Positions 46,309 to 55,334 of a stretch of 64,000 bases of DNA are shown here, piece after piece. Under the pieces are notes generated by a model. That model saw only the letters and a list, made by a program, of their open reading frames with translations, searched no databases and had not been told where the DNA came from. How positions within the stretch are numbered: the stretch's first letter is position 1; each line of letters opens with the position of its first letter. The DNA is from Phreatobacter oligotrophus (GTDB lineage Bacteria > Pseudomonadota > Alphaproteobacteria > Rhizobiales > Phreatobacteraceae). The stretch is from assembly GCF_003046185.1 (NCBI RefSeq), contig NZ_PZZL01000009.1, forward strand, positions 147,340 through 211,339. The letters are read 5' to 3'. The translations under genes were made by a program, and so were the position numbers.

Positions 46309-47196
46309 ATGTTTGACCTTGGCCAGTTGCGCTGCTTCGTCGCCGTCGCTGACGAACTCCATTTCGGCCGCGCTGCCATGCGGCTGAACATGACGCAGCC
46401 CCCGCTGAGCCGGCAGATCCAGATCCTCGAGCGCATCCTCGACGTGCAGCTCATCGAGCGATCGAGCCGCTCCGTGAAGCTGACGCCGGCCGGGCAGAGC
46501 TTCCTGCCGGAGGCGCGTCACATTCTCGGCCTCGCCGAGAGTTCGGCGCTGCTGGTGAAGCGGGTGGCGCGTGGGCGCGCCGGCTCGCTGAAGCTCGGCT
46601 TCACCGCCGCATCGGCCTACAGCTATCTGCCGAGCCTCATCGCGGCGTGCCGGAGCGAATTGCCGGACGTTGCGCTGTCGCTGAAGGAAATGGTCAGTGG
46701 CGACCAGCTCAAGCGCCTGCTGGCGGGCGAGATCGATGTCGGGCTGATGCGCCCGCCCATGCCGCCCGTCGGCTTCCGGTCATTCCGTGTCATCGCCGAG
46801 CCGATGCTCGTCGCGCTGCCGCGCAATCATCCACGCGCGCGCCAGGCGAGCGTGACGCTGGAGCAGCTGGCCGCCGACCCCTTCATCATGTACGCGCCCT
46901 ACGAGTCCCGCTACTTCCACGACCTCGTGGTCGAGATCCTGGCGCGAGGCGGCCTGTCGCCCAACTACGTGCAGTACCTCGCACAGATCCACTCGATCCT
47001 CGCGCTGGTCCATGCCGGGGTCGGGATCGCCATCGTGCCGCAGGCCGCCGACAATCTTCAGTTCCGCAATGTCGTGCTGAGGCCCATCGCATCCCAGAAG
47101 CCGGCGCTCGCCGAACTCTACATGGTCTGGCGGGAGCAGAGCACCAATCCCGCCATCCCCATTCTGCTCGACGTTGCGCGAAAGATGGCGGCCTGA
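46309..47196 (+). CDS. LysR-family regulator (CbbR/CatR-like)
   Basis: 295 residues. The winged helix-turn-helix spans residues 1-60, with LHFGRAAMRLNMTQPPLSRQ typical of the BenM/CatM/CbbR-like subgroup. The effector domain starts LKLGFTAASAYSYLPSLI. It lies 41 bp after tctA on the same strand and before kdgD. That position suggests it controls the transporter and/or kdgD genes in response to the transported sugar acid. Confidence 0.9.
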   Translation: MFDLGQLRCFVAVADELHFGRAAMRLNMTQPPLSRQIQILERILDVQLIERSSRSVKLTPAGQSFLPEARHILGLAESSALLVKRVARGRAGSLKLGFTAASAYSYLPSLIAACRSELPDVALSLKEMVSGDQLKRLLAGEIDVGLMRPPMPPVGFRSFRVIAEPMLVALPRNHPRARQASVTLEQLAADPFIMYAPYESRYFHDLVVEILARGGLSPNYVQYLAQIHSILALVHAGVGIAIVPQAADNLQFRNVVLRPIASQKPALAELYMVWREQSTNPAIPILLDVARKMAA

Positions 47197-47206
47197 GCCG
47201 ATCATT

Positions 47207-47216
47207 CCAAATTTGG
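47207..47216. promoter_or_regulatory. 10-bp palindrome upstream of kdgD
   Basis: CCAAATTTGG is perfectly symmetric and lies 98-107 bp upstream of the kdgD ATG, just after the lysR stop, in a locally AT-rich patch. It could be an operator for this cluster. Confidence 0.35.
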
Positions 47217-47313
47217 TATCGGTGCATCCAGCCTTTGATCGGGCGCCCCGGCGGCGAGGGCGCCATTCTCCGCCCCATCGAAATCCCCCAGGGACCGAAC
47301 AGGAGCGGCAGAA

Positions 47314-48261
47314 ATGGCCCGGATGACCCCCAAGGAAATGGCCCAGACGATCGGTGGCGGCCTGCTGTCCTTCCCCGTCACGCCGTTCGACGCCGGCCTC
47401 GCCTTCGATGAGGAGCGCTATCGCTCGAACCTCGACTGGCTGTGCGGATATGATGTGGCCGGGCTGTTCTCCTGCGGCGGCACCGGCGAGTTCTTCTCGC
47501 TGACCCCGGAGGAGGTCGCCCGCATCGTCGCCATCGCCGTGGCGGAGACAGGCGGTCGTGTTCCCGTGCTCGCCGGCGTCGGCTACGGCACGGCCATCGC
47601 CTGCGACCTCGCACGACGTGTCGAGGCGGCAGGCGCCGACGGAATCCTCCTGCTGCCGCCCTATCTGGTCAATGGCGAGCAGGCGGGCCTCGCCGCCCAT
47701 GTCGAGGCGGTCTGCCGCTCCACGAGCCTCGGGGTGATCGTCTACAACCGTGACAACGCCATCCTGACCGAGGACACGATTGCGGGGCTCTGCGAGCGCT
47801 GCCCCAACCTGGTCGGCTTCAAGGATGGCGTCGGTGATCTCGAGCTGATGCAGCGGATCGGCCTCAGGATGGGCGACCGGCTCACCTATGTCGGCGGCCT
47901 GCCGACCGCCGAGACCTTCGCCATGCCCTACCTCGAGATGGGCGTCACGACCTACTCCTCGGCCGTATTCAACTTCGTGCCGGAGTTCTCGACCCGTTTC
48001 TATGCCGCCGTCCGGCAGCGCGACCATCGCACCGTCGAGGCAGGCCTCAAGCAGTTCATCCTGCCTCTTCTGGCCATCCGCAACCGCCGCAAGGGCTATG
48101 CCGTCTCGATCATCAAGGCGGGCATGAAGGTGGTCGGCCGGGATTCCGGGCCGGTCCGCCCTCCGCTCACCGACCTCAGCGAGGCGGAGACCGCCGAACT
48201 CGCCGCCCTCGTCGCCCGTCTCGACGGCGGTCTGTTCGGTGCGCGACAGCAGGCCGCTTGA
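47314..48261 (+). CDS. kdgD: 5-dehydro-4-deoxyglucarate dehydratase (KdgD)
   Basis: 315 residues of the DHDPS superfamily. [38 protein letters not shown], Tyr144, and Schiff-base Lys170 in VGFKDGVGD are visible. The segment [20 protein letters not shown] and the end [11 protein letters not shown] are typical of KdgD rather than DapA. It turns 5-dehydro-4-deoxy-D-glucarate into 2,5-dioxopentanoate in glucarate, galactarate and galacturonate catabolism. AGGAG precedes ATG 47314. The upstream dehydratases (GudD/GarD) are not in the window. Confidence 0.92.
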   Translation: MARMTPKEMAQTIGGGLLSFPVTPFDAGLAFDEERYRSNLDWLCGYDVAGLFSCGGTGEFFSLTPEEVARIVAIAVAETGGRVPVLAGVGYGTAIACDLARRVEAAGADGILLLPPYLVNGEQAGLAAHVEAVCRSTSLGVIVYNRDNAILTEDTIAGLCERCPNLVGFKDGVGDLELMQRIGLRMGDRLTYVGGLPTAETFAMPYLEMGVTTYSSAVFNFVPEFSTRFYAAVRQRDHRTVEAGLKQFILPLLAIRNRRKGYAVSIIKAGMKVVGRDSGPVRPPLTDLSEAETAELAALVARLDGGLFGARQQAA

Positions 48262-48266
48262 ACAGG

Positions 48267-48310
48267 CGATCGATGCCGGGACTCCACTCATTCCATCACG
48301 GCATCGATCG
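48267..48310. repeat. 12-bp inverted repeat after kdgD
   Basis: CGATCGATGCCG (48267-48278) and CGGCATCGATCG (48299-48310) are perfect complements separated by 20 bp. The element begins 5 bp after the kdgD stop and ends about 100 bp before the lactonase ATG. It could form a hairpin that stabilises or attenuates the transcript, or be a regulator site. Confidence 0.55.
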
Positions 48311-48411
48311 ATAGCGTCATTGGCTTGGCGAGGGGCGTGGCCGTCACGATAGCCTCGCCCTCAAGCACCGCGACAAGCGGGCACGGCCGACGGCCGATAC
48401 GGGAGGGAACG

Positions 48412-49500
48412 ATGAAACGCTGGATGCTCGCCATGACTGCGCTTGCGGCCGTCTTCGGTGCACATGCACCGCCAGCGGTGGCAGCGACCTATGTCTACGT
48501 CTCCAATGCCGAAAGCCGGGAGATCAGCGTCCTCCGGCTGGATCGCGAGGCACGCGTCCTGCGGCCGGTTCAGACGGTTCAGGTGACCGGCACCGCCATG
48601 CCCATGGCGATCTCGCCGGACAAGCGGTTCCTCTACGTCGCCCTGCGCTCGCAGCCCTTCTCGGTCGCCGCGTTCGGCATCAATCCGTCGACCGGCGAAC
48701 TGAGTCCCATCGCCACCTCGCCCCTGCCCGACAGCATGGCCTATGTCGCGACCGATCGGACGGGACGGTTCCTGCTCAGCGCCTCCTATGGTGGCGACAA
48801 GCTGGCCGTGAATGCCATCGCCGCCAATGGCACCGTGGCGGCCGAACCCTTGCAGGTCGTCGCGACCCGCCGGCACGCCCATGCTTTGCTGACCGACCGC
48901 AGCAATCGCCGCGCCTTCGCAACCAATCTCGGCGGCGACGTGGTGCTGCAGTTCAACTTTGACGCCGCCACAGGGCAGCTCGCCCCCAATGCGCCGCCTG
49001 CCATCGAAACGGATAAGGGCCAGGGGCCCCGGCACCTCGTTTTTCACCCGGGCGACCGCTTCGCCTATCTGCTCAACGAGCTCGATGCCACGGTCAACGT
49101 CTATCCCTACGATGCCGCAACGGGCCTGATGGGCGCCCGAATCCAGCGCGCCAGCGCCCTGCCGGATGGCTTCCAGGGCGGGGCGCCCTGGGCGGCCGAG
49201 ATCCGCATCACCGCGGACGGCCGCAGGCTCTACGCGTCGGAGCGGCGCTCCAGCACCCTGTCCGTCTTTGCGGTTGATGAGGGGACCGGCCAACTGAGGC
49301 GCACGGCCGTGGTCCCGACCGAGGAACAGCCGCGCGGCTTCTCTCTGGATGCGGCCGGCCAGTTCCTCGTCGCCGTCGGGCAGAAGTCCCATGCGGCGAC
49401 GCTCTATGCCATCGACCCGGCGACGGGCCATCTCAGCGCGGTGCACCGCCTGCCGCTCGGCAAGGATCCGAACTGGGTGGAGATCGTTGATCTCCCCTGA
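48412..49500 (+). CDS. Secreted lactonase-family seven-bladed beta-propeller protein
   Basis: 362 residues. A signal peptide (MLAMTALAAVFGAHAPPAVAA) leads into a 6-phosphogluconolactonase (YbhE)-type propeller: ATYVYVSNAESREISVLRLD, then KGQGPRHLVFHPGDRFAYLLNELDATVNVY near the middle, ending GKDPNWVEIVDLP. It probably hydrolyses sugar lactones in the periplasm. Beside kdgD and a TctCBA system this suggests lactone opening before uptake. ATG 48412 has GGGAGGG 4-5 nt upstream. Confidence 0.88.
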   Translation: MKRWMLAMTALAAVFGAHAPPAVAATYVYVSNAESREISVLRLDREARVLRPVQTVQVTGTAMPMAISPDKRFLYVALRSQPFSVAAFGINPSTGELSPIATSPLPDSMAYVATDRTGRFLLSASYGGDKLAVNAIAANGTVAAEPLQVVATRRHAHALLTDRSNRRAFATNLGGDVVLQFNFDAATGQLAPNAPPAIETDKGQGPRHLVFHPGDRFAYLLNELDATVNVYPYDAATGLMGARIQRASALPDGFQGGAPWAAEIRITADGRRLYASERRSSTLSVFAVDEGTGQLRRTAVVPTEEQPRGFSLDAAGQFLVAVGQKSHAATLYAIDPATGHLSAVHRLPLGKDPNWVEIVDLP

Positions 49501-49509
49501 CCTCGCGGC

Positions 49510-50103
49510 GTGTCTCGGCTGAACACCACCGGACGCATGCCAGAGGCGCACGACCCCCGGCTTCGTGCGCCGACCCGGTCGATCCTGCCTGCGAGGGGAG
49601 CCGCAGCCCCAACCGCCACCGGTGCTGGTGATCCGTACCGCACGGGTACACGGCGAGCCATCCGGAGCCGTGATCCGGCCCTTGCCCGGCTGTCGGTCGC
49701 CGAGAAGGACCGATTCCGCGACGCCGAGGCGGAGGCCATCCGCTCCCATCTCCAGCGTCTGCGCCAGGGCTCTCCGGCAGCGCTGGCCACCAGCACCCTC
49801 CATCGAAACGTGCTGCGCGACCTGGAGCGGATCGTCTCGCACCCGACCAGCATTGCCGTCCCCATTCCGGAGGCCGCCGGCGACCTGCGCGGCAGCGCCT
49901 CGTGGATGGGTGATCGGCGGGGCAAACGAAACCCGCAAGCGGGACAGCCATCCGCCCCGAACGATGGGGCAGGGGGTATCCGGCGTGGTTGGATGTCGCC
50001 GGCCTGTCAGGGCCGCACGAGCACGGTGCCCTCCTCGGCGATGCGCAGCGACACGGCCTCCCCCGTCATCCTTTGCCCGCCATCGGCGGGAGACAGGCAG
50101 TAG
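49510..50103 (+). CDS. Hypothetical ORF in the 505-bp gap after the lactonase gene
   Basis: A GTG-initiated frame of 197 codons. Only the middle (about 49660-49930) shows coding-like third-position GC and a protein-like helical sequence (ARLSVAEKDRFRDAEAEAIRSHLQ). The last 97 bp run antisense into the ABC ATPase gene. No clear ribosome binding site and no recognised family. It may be a shorter gene, a remnant, or non-coding; nothing else was found in the gap. Confidence 0.3.
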   Translation: MSRLNTTGRMPEAHDPRLRAPTRSILPARGAAAPTATGAGDPYRTGTRRAIRSRDPALARLSVAEKDRFRDAEAEAIRSHLQRLRQGSPAALATSTLHRNVLRDLERIVSHPTSIAVPIPEAAGDLRGSASWMGDRRGKRNPQAGQPSAPNDGAGGIRRGWMSPACQGRTSTVPSSAMRSDTASPVILCPPSAGDRQ

Positions 50104-51065
50104 AGATCGCCAAGCGCGGTCGTTAGCACATATTCGACGTGCGAGCCCATATAGGTCGATGTCCTCACCTCGGCGGCAAACGGCGTTTCGCCCGGGGCGG
50201 TGACGCTGATCGCTTCCGGCCGGATGATCAGATCGGCCGAACCGGGCGGCAGGCCCGGATTGGCCGCCGTGAGGGTCACCCCGGCAAGGTCCACGACCGC
50301 ACGGTCGCCCATCGTCTCGACGATGCGGGCCTTCACGGCATTGGCCTCGCCCATGAAAGTGGCCACGAAGACTGACTTCGGTCGGCGATAGAGTTCCTCG
50401 GGCGTGCCGAACTGGGCGATCTCGGCGTTCCGCATGACGACGATCATGTCGGAGACGGCCATGGCCTCGGTCTGGTCGTGGGTCACATAGACGACGGTGA
50501 GGCCGAGGCGCTGCTGCAGCGAGCGGATCTCGTCGCGCATCGTGCGCCGCAGGCGGGTGTCGAGGTTGGACAGCGGTTCGTCGAAGAGCAGGACCGCGGG
50601 CTCGAGCACCAGCGCGCGGGCCACCGCGACACGCTGCTGCTGGCCGCCTGACAACTGGCTCGGCATTCTGTCGCCGAAGCCGGCAAGACCCACGGTCGCC
50701 AGCGCCTCCTCAGCCCGGATAGCGGCGGCACGCCGGGTCATCCCGCCAGAGACGAGGCCATAGGCGACGTTTTCGACGACGCTCATGTGGGGAAAGAGCG
50801 CATAGGACTGGAACACCATGGAGACGTTGCGCTCGCCGGCGGACAGGCGCGTCACGTCCTGGCCGCCGATGAGGATCCGTCCCTCGCTCGCCTGTTCGAG
50901 TCCCGCGATCATCCGCAGCAACGTGGTCTTGCCGCAGCCAGACGGTCCGAGCAGGGTGGTCAGTGTGCCGCCGGGAATGGCGAGGTCCAGCGGCTTGACC
51001 GCCGTTACCGATCCATAGCGCTTGGCGACGCCCGCAAGGACGACCTCGCATCCGATGCCGTTCAT
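50007..51065 (-). CDS. ABC transporter ATPase, iron(III)/spermidine type (FbpC/PotA-like)
   Basis: 352 residues. Walker A GPSGCGKTT, Q-loop FQSYALFPHMSV, signature LSGGQQQRV, Walker B AVLLFDEPLSNLD and the H-loop VYVTHDQTEAM are in order. A C-terminal TOBE regulatory domain follows (about 240-352). It powers the fused permease encoded upstream, whose stop overlaps this start by 4 bp. Substrate class (ferric ion versus phosphonate or polyamine) is inferred from the receptors. Confidence 0.94.
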   Translation of the reverse strand: MNGIGCEVVLAGVAKRYGSVTAVKPLDLAIPGGTLTTLLGPSGCGKTTLLRMIAGLEQASEGRILIGGQDVTRLSAGERNVSMVFQSYALFPHMSVVENVAYGLVSGGMTRRAAAIRAEEALATVGLAGFGDRMPSQLSGGQQQRVAVARALVLEPAVLLFDEPLSNLDTRLRRTMRDEIRSLQQRLGLTVVYVTHDQTEAMAVSDMIVVMRNAEIAQFGTPEELYRRPKSVFVATFMGEANAVKARIVETMGDRAVVDLAGVTLTAANPGLPPGSADLIIRPEAISVTAPGETPFAAEVRTSTYMGSHVEYVLTTALGDLYCLSPADGGQRMTGEAVSLRIAEEGTVLVRP

Positions 51066-53272
51066 GCGTGCGCGCTCCTGGTGTCGGCCGCGGCCACGCG
51101 CCGGCCGAGCTGACGCTCCCCGACGAGAAGCTGGATGAGCCCGATCGCCACGGTCATCAGGGCGATGAGGACAGCGCAGTAGGCGATGGCAAGGCCGTAA
51201 TCGCCGTTGATCACCCGGTTGATGATGAAGACGGTGGCCATCTCGTACTGGGCCGAGACAAGGAAGATGACCGCCGAGACCGTGGTCATGGCCCGCACGA
51301 AGGCATAGACGAGGGCGGTCACGATGGCGGGCCGCAGCAGCGGCAGCACCACCGTGCGCAGGACACGGAAGGTGGAGGCCCGCAGGGTCAGGGCTGCTTC
51401 GTCCAGCGACCGGTCGAGCTGGCTCATCGCCGCCATGCCCGACCGCAGGCCGACGGGCAGGTTGCGGAAAACGAAGCAGGCGACCAGCACGATGGCCGTG
51501 CCGGTGATTTCCAGAGGCGGCACGTTGTAGGTCAGGATGTAGGCGACGCCGATCACCGTTCCCGGCACGGCGAAGGTGAGCATGAGCGCGAATTCCAGCG
51601 CGCCGCGGCCCGTGAACTGCTGGCGGGAGAGAACCCAGGCCGCCAGAAGTCCAAGGGCGGCGGTGATGGGGGCCGCGGTCGCGGCAAGCTGCACCGTGGT
51701 CCCCAGCGAGTGCCAGGCCCCACCGGCGAAGATGATGGAGCCGTCGCGCGTCCATTCCAGCGCGAAGGCCCGGCGGAAATGGTCGAGCGTGAAGGTCCAG
51801 TCGCGTCCCCAGACCTTCACGAAACCGCCGGCCAGCGCCATGCCGTAGACGGCCACCGTCAGCATGGCCCAGGGGACGGCGATCGCATAGGCGACCCTTT
51901 CGACCAGGCGCGGCAGTGGCTGGCGAAGGCCCGCATCGCCCTTGCCGGTCATCGAGACATAGGAGCGCGACCCGACCACCAGGCGCTGCACGAGGAAGGC
52001 CCCGAGCGCCAGGACGAGCATCAGCAGGGCGAGCGCTGCGGCGCGGCCGAAATCCTGCTGCGCGCCCACCACTGCGAAGAAGATCTCGGTGGACAGCACG
52101 CCAAAGGAGCCGCCGAGCACGATGGGATTGCCGAAATCGGCGAGGCTCTCGACAAAGACCACGAGGAAAGCATTGGCGAGGCCCGGCAGCATCAGCGGCA
52201 GCGTCACGGTGCGAAAGCTGCGCATGGGGCTTGCCCGCAGCGTCAGTGAGGCTTCCTCGAGGGTTGGCGAAAGGCCCTCCACAACGCCGATCAGCACCAG
52301 GAAGGCGGTGGGCGTGAAGGAGAAGACCTGGGCCAGGAAAACGCCGTTGAAACCGTAGATCCAGCGGCCGAGTTGCAGGCCGAACAGGGCCTCCATCGCC
52401 TGGTTGACGACGCCCGAGCGGCCAAAGATCAGGATCAGGCCGAGCCCGATGACGAAGGGCGGCGTGATGATGGGAAGAACGGTGAGCAGCCGCATTGCCC
52501 GCCGCCCCGGCATCCGCGTGCGCGTCACGAGCAATGCGAAGCACAGGCCGAGAATGGTGGCGGCCGTGGCGGTGGCGGTGGCCAGAAGGAGCGTGTTCCA
52601 GAACACGCCGCACTGCGCGCTCGAGGTGACGCAGGCAAGGCCCCAGACCTTGCCATCAAACAGCCTCACGCCGAGCGAGGCGGTGAGCGTCAGGCCCTCC
52701 CGCGGCACCAGCATCTGCGAGAGAACCGTGCCCACCGGCCAGGCGGTGAACAGCACGATGCAGGCGACGAGGATCCCCACGACCGCGGCGACGAAACGGT
52801 CGCCGCGAAAATAGCCCTTCAAGGCCAGCCCGTCGGTGGTGAGCAGCAGGAAGGCGAGAAAGGCGAGGGCGCCTCCGGCTCCAATGCCGAACTGGCGGTC
52901 GCCAAGATCGCCGAAGCGGCGTTCCAGGAACGGGAAGGACCAGCCCTGCACGCCGATGGCGAGCCCTTGGACGGCGATGACGACCAGCCCCGCGATGCCG
53001 CCGGCCAGCAGGACCGTGGCCCGGCGGTCCCTGGCCAGCGTCGGCAGGACCCCCGGCAGCACCAGCAGCGCTGCCGCGGCGACCGGCCAGAACCAGAAGC
53101 GGCGGTGGGCGATGGCCTGCCAGAGCGCCGAGGCCTCGTCCGCATCACTGCGGCCGAGCCCCATGAGACCGGACAGCGTGAGGCTGCCCTGCGGCATGTG
53201 CCAGGGCAGCACGCAGACCGCCAGGACGGCGATCAGCCAGATCGCGAAGGGACCCGTCGCCTGCCGCCTCAT
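51062..53272 (-). CDS. Fused two-domain ABC permease (FbpB/AfuB-like)
   Basis: 736 residues. It holds two BPD_transp_1 domains. Each has an EAA loop: EEASLTLRASPMRSFRTVTL in the first and DEAALTLRASTFRVLRTVVL in the second. The N-terminal third adds extra TM helices (ALLVLPGVLPTL, LLAGGIAGLVVIAVQGLAIG). FbpB-type permeases carry both halves in one chain, so a single gene suffices for the membrane pore. It lies 1 bp downstream of the nearer receptor gene. Confidence 0.92.
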   Translation of the reverse strand: MRRQATGPFAIWLIAVLAVCVLPWHMPQGSLTLSGLMGLGRSDADEASALWQAIAHRRFWFWPVAAAALLVLPGVLPTLARDRRATVLLAGGIAGLVVIAVQGLAIGVQGWSFPFLERRFGDLGDRQFGIGAGGALAFLAFLLLTTDGLALKGYFRGDRFVAAVVGILVACIVLFTAWPVGTVLSQMLVPREGLTLTASLGVRLFDGKVWGLACVTSSAQCGVFWNTLLLATATATAATILGLCFALLVTRTRMPGRRAMRLLTVLPIITPPFVIGLGLILIFGRSGVVNQAMEALFGLQLGRWIYGFNGVFLAQVFSFTPTAFLVLIGVVEGLSPTLEEASLTLRASPMRSFRTVTLPLMLPGLANAFLVVFVESLADFGNPIVLGGSFGVLSTEIFFAVVGAQQDFGRAAALALLMLVLALGAFLVQRLVVGSRSYVSMTGKGDAGLRQPLPRLVERVAYAIAVPWAMLTVAVYGMALAGGFVKVWGRDWTFTLDHFRRAFALEWTRDGSIIFAGGAWHSLGTTVQLAATAAPITAALGLLAAWVLSRQQFTGRGALEFALMLTFAVPGTVIGVAYILTYNVPPLEITGTAIVLVACFVFRNLPVGLRSGMAAMSQLDRSLDEAALTLRASTFRVLRTVVLPLLRPAIVTALVYAFVRAMTTVSAVIFLVSAQYEMATVFIINRVINGDYGLAIAYCAVLIALMTVAIGLIQLLVGERQLGRRVAAADTRSAHA

Positions 53273-53273
53273 G

Positions 53274-54296
53274 TCAGCGCGGCCTCGCGCCGATCTCCCG
53301 CTCCCAGCGCTCGATCAGGCGCCGCCGGACCGCCGAGGTGCCGAAGGTCGCAATGTCGTAGTCGATGAGCTTGATCTCGCTCATGTTGGGGATGCGCGGA
53401 TCGGCGGTCGCTCCCGGATGGGCAGGCACGTGGAACTGGTTGGCGCGCAGCATCACGTCCATGGCGGCCGGGGTCAGGTACCAGTCGTAGAAGCGGCGGG
53501 CATTGGCGACATTGCGCGAGCCGCGGATGATGGACATGCAGGCCACCTCGTAGCTGGTCCCCTCCTCCGGATAGGTCATGGCGACGGGGAAGCCGGCGGC
53601 GACCTGCGTCTGCGTCTCCATGTTGAAGGTCGGGGCGAGGAAGGTCTCGCCGCGCGCCACCGCCTGGAGGGGCGCCGCTCCCGAACGGGTGTAGGCATTG
53701 ATGTTGGCATGGAGCTTTGCGAGGTAGGTAAAGGCAGGATCCTCGCCCATGATCTGCACCAGGCCGGCGATGATCGTGTAGGCCGTGCCCGACGAATTCG
53801 GGTTCGGCATCTGGATTTCGCCGCGATAGCGCGGATCGACGAGATCAGCCCAGCGCCTCGGCGCCGGCAGGTTCTTGCGGGCGCCGATCTCGGTGTTGAA
53901 GGCGAAGCCGATGGCCCCGGTCGACACGCCGACGCAGCGCTCGCGCGACTGCTCGTGCACCTTGCGCGCCCAGGGGTGGAGCGCCGCCATGTTCGGCGAT
54001 GTATAGGCCTGGAGAAGGTTCTCCTCGGCTGCCGAGAAATGCGTCTCGGCCGAGCCGCCGAACCAGATGTCGGTGCGGGGATTGGCGGATTCCGCGCGCA
54101 ACTGGGCGAGGATCTCGCCGGTCGACTTGCGCGTCATCAGCACGCGGATGCCGGTGTCCCGCTGGAACGCCGCGGCGATTGCCTCGCACCATTCGGCCTG
54201 CGGGGCGCAGAGCATGGTGAGTTGCCCCTGGGCGGAGGCCGGCAGGACCTGCGCGACGAGGGCGGCCAATCCCGCCAGGGCTGCACGGATGAACAT
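53274..54296 (-). CDS. ABC receptor, iron(III)/AfuA-like (proximal copy)
   Basis: 340 residues. The signal peptide ends at ASAQG, followed by QLTMLCAPQAEWCEAIAAAFQ and DTGIRVLMTRKSTGEILAQL, the usual start of AfuA/FbpA-type class F receptors. Late segments read NSSGTAYTIIAGLVQIMGED and RRFYDWYLTPAAMDVM. It would bind ferric ion or a related ligand in the periplasm. It is a close paralogue of the receptor encoded just upstream, with shared motifs throughout. Confidence 0.9.
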   Translation of the reverse strand: MFIRAALAGLAALVAQVLPASAQGQLTMLCAPQAEWCEAIAAAFQRDTGIRVLMTRKSTGEILAQLRAESANPRTDIWFGGSAETHFSAAEENLLQAYTSPNMAALHPWARKVHEQSRERCVGVSTGAIGFAFNTEIGARKNLPAPRRWADLVDPRYRGEIQMPNPNSSGTAYTIIAGLVQIMGEDPAFTYLAKLHANINAYTRSGAAPLQAVARGETFLAPTFNMETQTQVAAGFPVAMTYPEEGTSYEVACMSIIRGSRNVANARRFYDWYLTPAAMDVMLRANQFHVPAHPGATADPRIPNMSEIKLIDYDIATFGTSAVRRRLIERWEREIGARPR

Positions 54297-54314
54297 GGTT
54301 CCCCCTTCCGATGG

Positions 54315-55334
54315 TCAGCGCGGCAGGGCGCCGATCTCGCGGTCCCAGCGCTCGATGAGTCGGCGGCGCTCCGCCGAACGACCATAGCGCGCGAAATCAT
54401 AGTCGATGAGCCTGATGACAGTCAGGTCGGGCGCGCCTTCCGTCAGCGGGGCGGCCCTGTTGGAGGGCGTCTGCAACTGCTTGCCGATGTCGAAGCCGAG
54501 GCGCTGCGCCTCGACCGTCAGGGCCCAGTCATAGAAGCGGCGCGCCTGGGCGAGGTTGCGCGCGCCGCGCAGGATCGACATCGAGCCGATCTCGAAGCCG
54601 GTGCCCTCCGTCGGAGTGGTCCAGCCCACCGGAAACCCGGCATTCTTCTCGGTCACCGCGTCGTGGACGAAGGACAGCGAGATGGCCGTCTCGCCGCGCG
54701 CCACTGCCTTGATCGGTCCCGTGCCGGAGCGCGCGTAGGCGTTGATGTTGGGGTGGAGCTCCCGCAGATAGGCGAAGGCGCGGTCCTCGCCCATGAGCTG
54801 GACGAGCGTTGCGATGATCACATAGGCGGTGCCGGAGGAGTTGGGGTTCGCCACCTGGATCTCGCCGCGATAGCGTGGATCGACCAGGTCGGCCCAGCTG
54901 CGGGGCGGAGCCAGACCACGGCGCTGGAGAAGCTCGCTGTTGAAGCCGAAGCCCACGGCACCGGCATAGACGCCGATGGCTCGCCCGCCGGACTGGCGGT
55001 GCTGGGCGAGGGCCCAGGGCTGAAGCTGCCCGGCATGGGGGCTCTCATAGGCCTGGGTGAGGTTCTCCTCGGCAGCGGCGAGATGGGGATCCCCAGTCCC
55101 GCCGAACCAGAGGTCGCCGCGCGGGTTCTGCGCTTCGGCGCGGATTGCCGCCAGCGTTTCGCCGGAGCCGCGCTGCGTCACGTTCACCCGGATGCCCGTC
55201 TCGCGCTGGAAATTGGTCGCAGCCGCCTGGCACCACTCGATCTGCACGGAGCAGTAGAGGTTGAGCACGCCCTGGGCCCGAGCCGGGACCGAGGCGAGAC
55301 AAGCCAGCACCGCGAGCGAGATCAAGCGGACCAT
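54315..55334 (-). CDS. ABC receptor, iron(III)/AfuA-like (distal copy)
   Basis: 339 residues. The signal peptide ends at PARAQG, followed by VLNLYCSVQIEWCQAAATNF and ETGIRVNVTQRGSGETLAAI. It aligns with the next receptor over its whole length, including NPRGDLWFGGTGDPH versus NPRTDIWFGGSAETH and a matching C-terminal RRRLIERWDREIGALPR, so the pair arose by tandem duplication. The gap between them is 18 bp. It is the first gene of the four-gene operon. Divergence in the middle suggests different ligand preferences. Confidence 0.9.
   Translation of the reverse strand: MVRLISLAVLACLASVPARAQGVLNLYCSVQIEWCQAAATNFQRETGIRVNVTQRGSGETLAAIRAEAQNPRGDLWFGGTGDPHLAAAEENLTQAYESPHAGQLQPWALAQHRQSGGRAIGVYAGAVGFGFNSELLQRRGLAPPRSWADLVDPRYRGEIQVANPNSSGTAYVIIATLVQLMGEDRAFAYLRELHPNINAYARSGTGPIKAVARGETAISLSFVHDAVTEKNAGFPVGWTTPTEGTGFEIGSMSILRGARNLAQARRFYDWALTVEAQRLGFDIGKQLQTPSNRAAPLTEGAPDLTVIRLIDYDFARYGRSAERRRLIERWDREIGALPR

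Noticed and set aside
44314..47196. Apparent 960-codon protein joining tctB, tctA and lysR regions
   Set aside because: Only its last part (46309-47196) is real, the LysR gene; the rest is the wrong frame across tctB and tctA.
50007..52613. Apparent 868-codon fusion of permease and ATPase
   Set aside because: The N-terminal part is an out-of-frame reading of the permease; the ATPase begins at its own ATG (51065), overlapping the permease stop by 4 bp.
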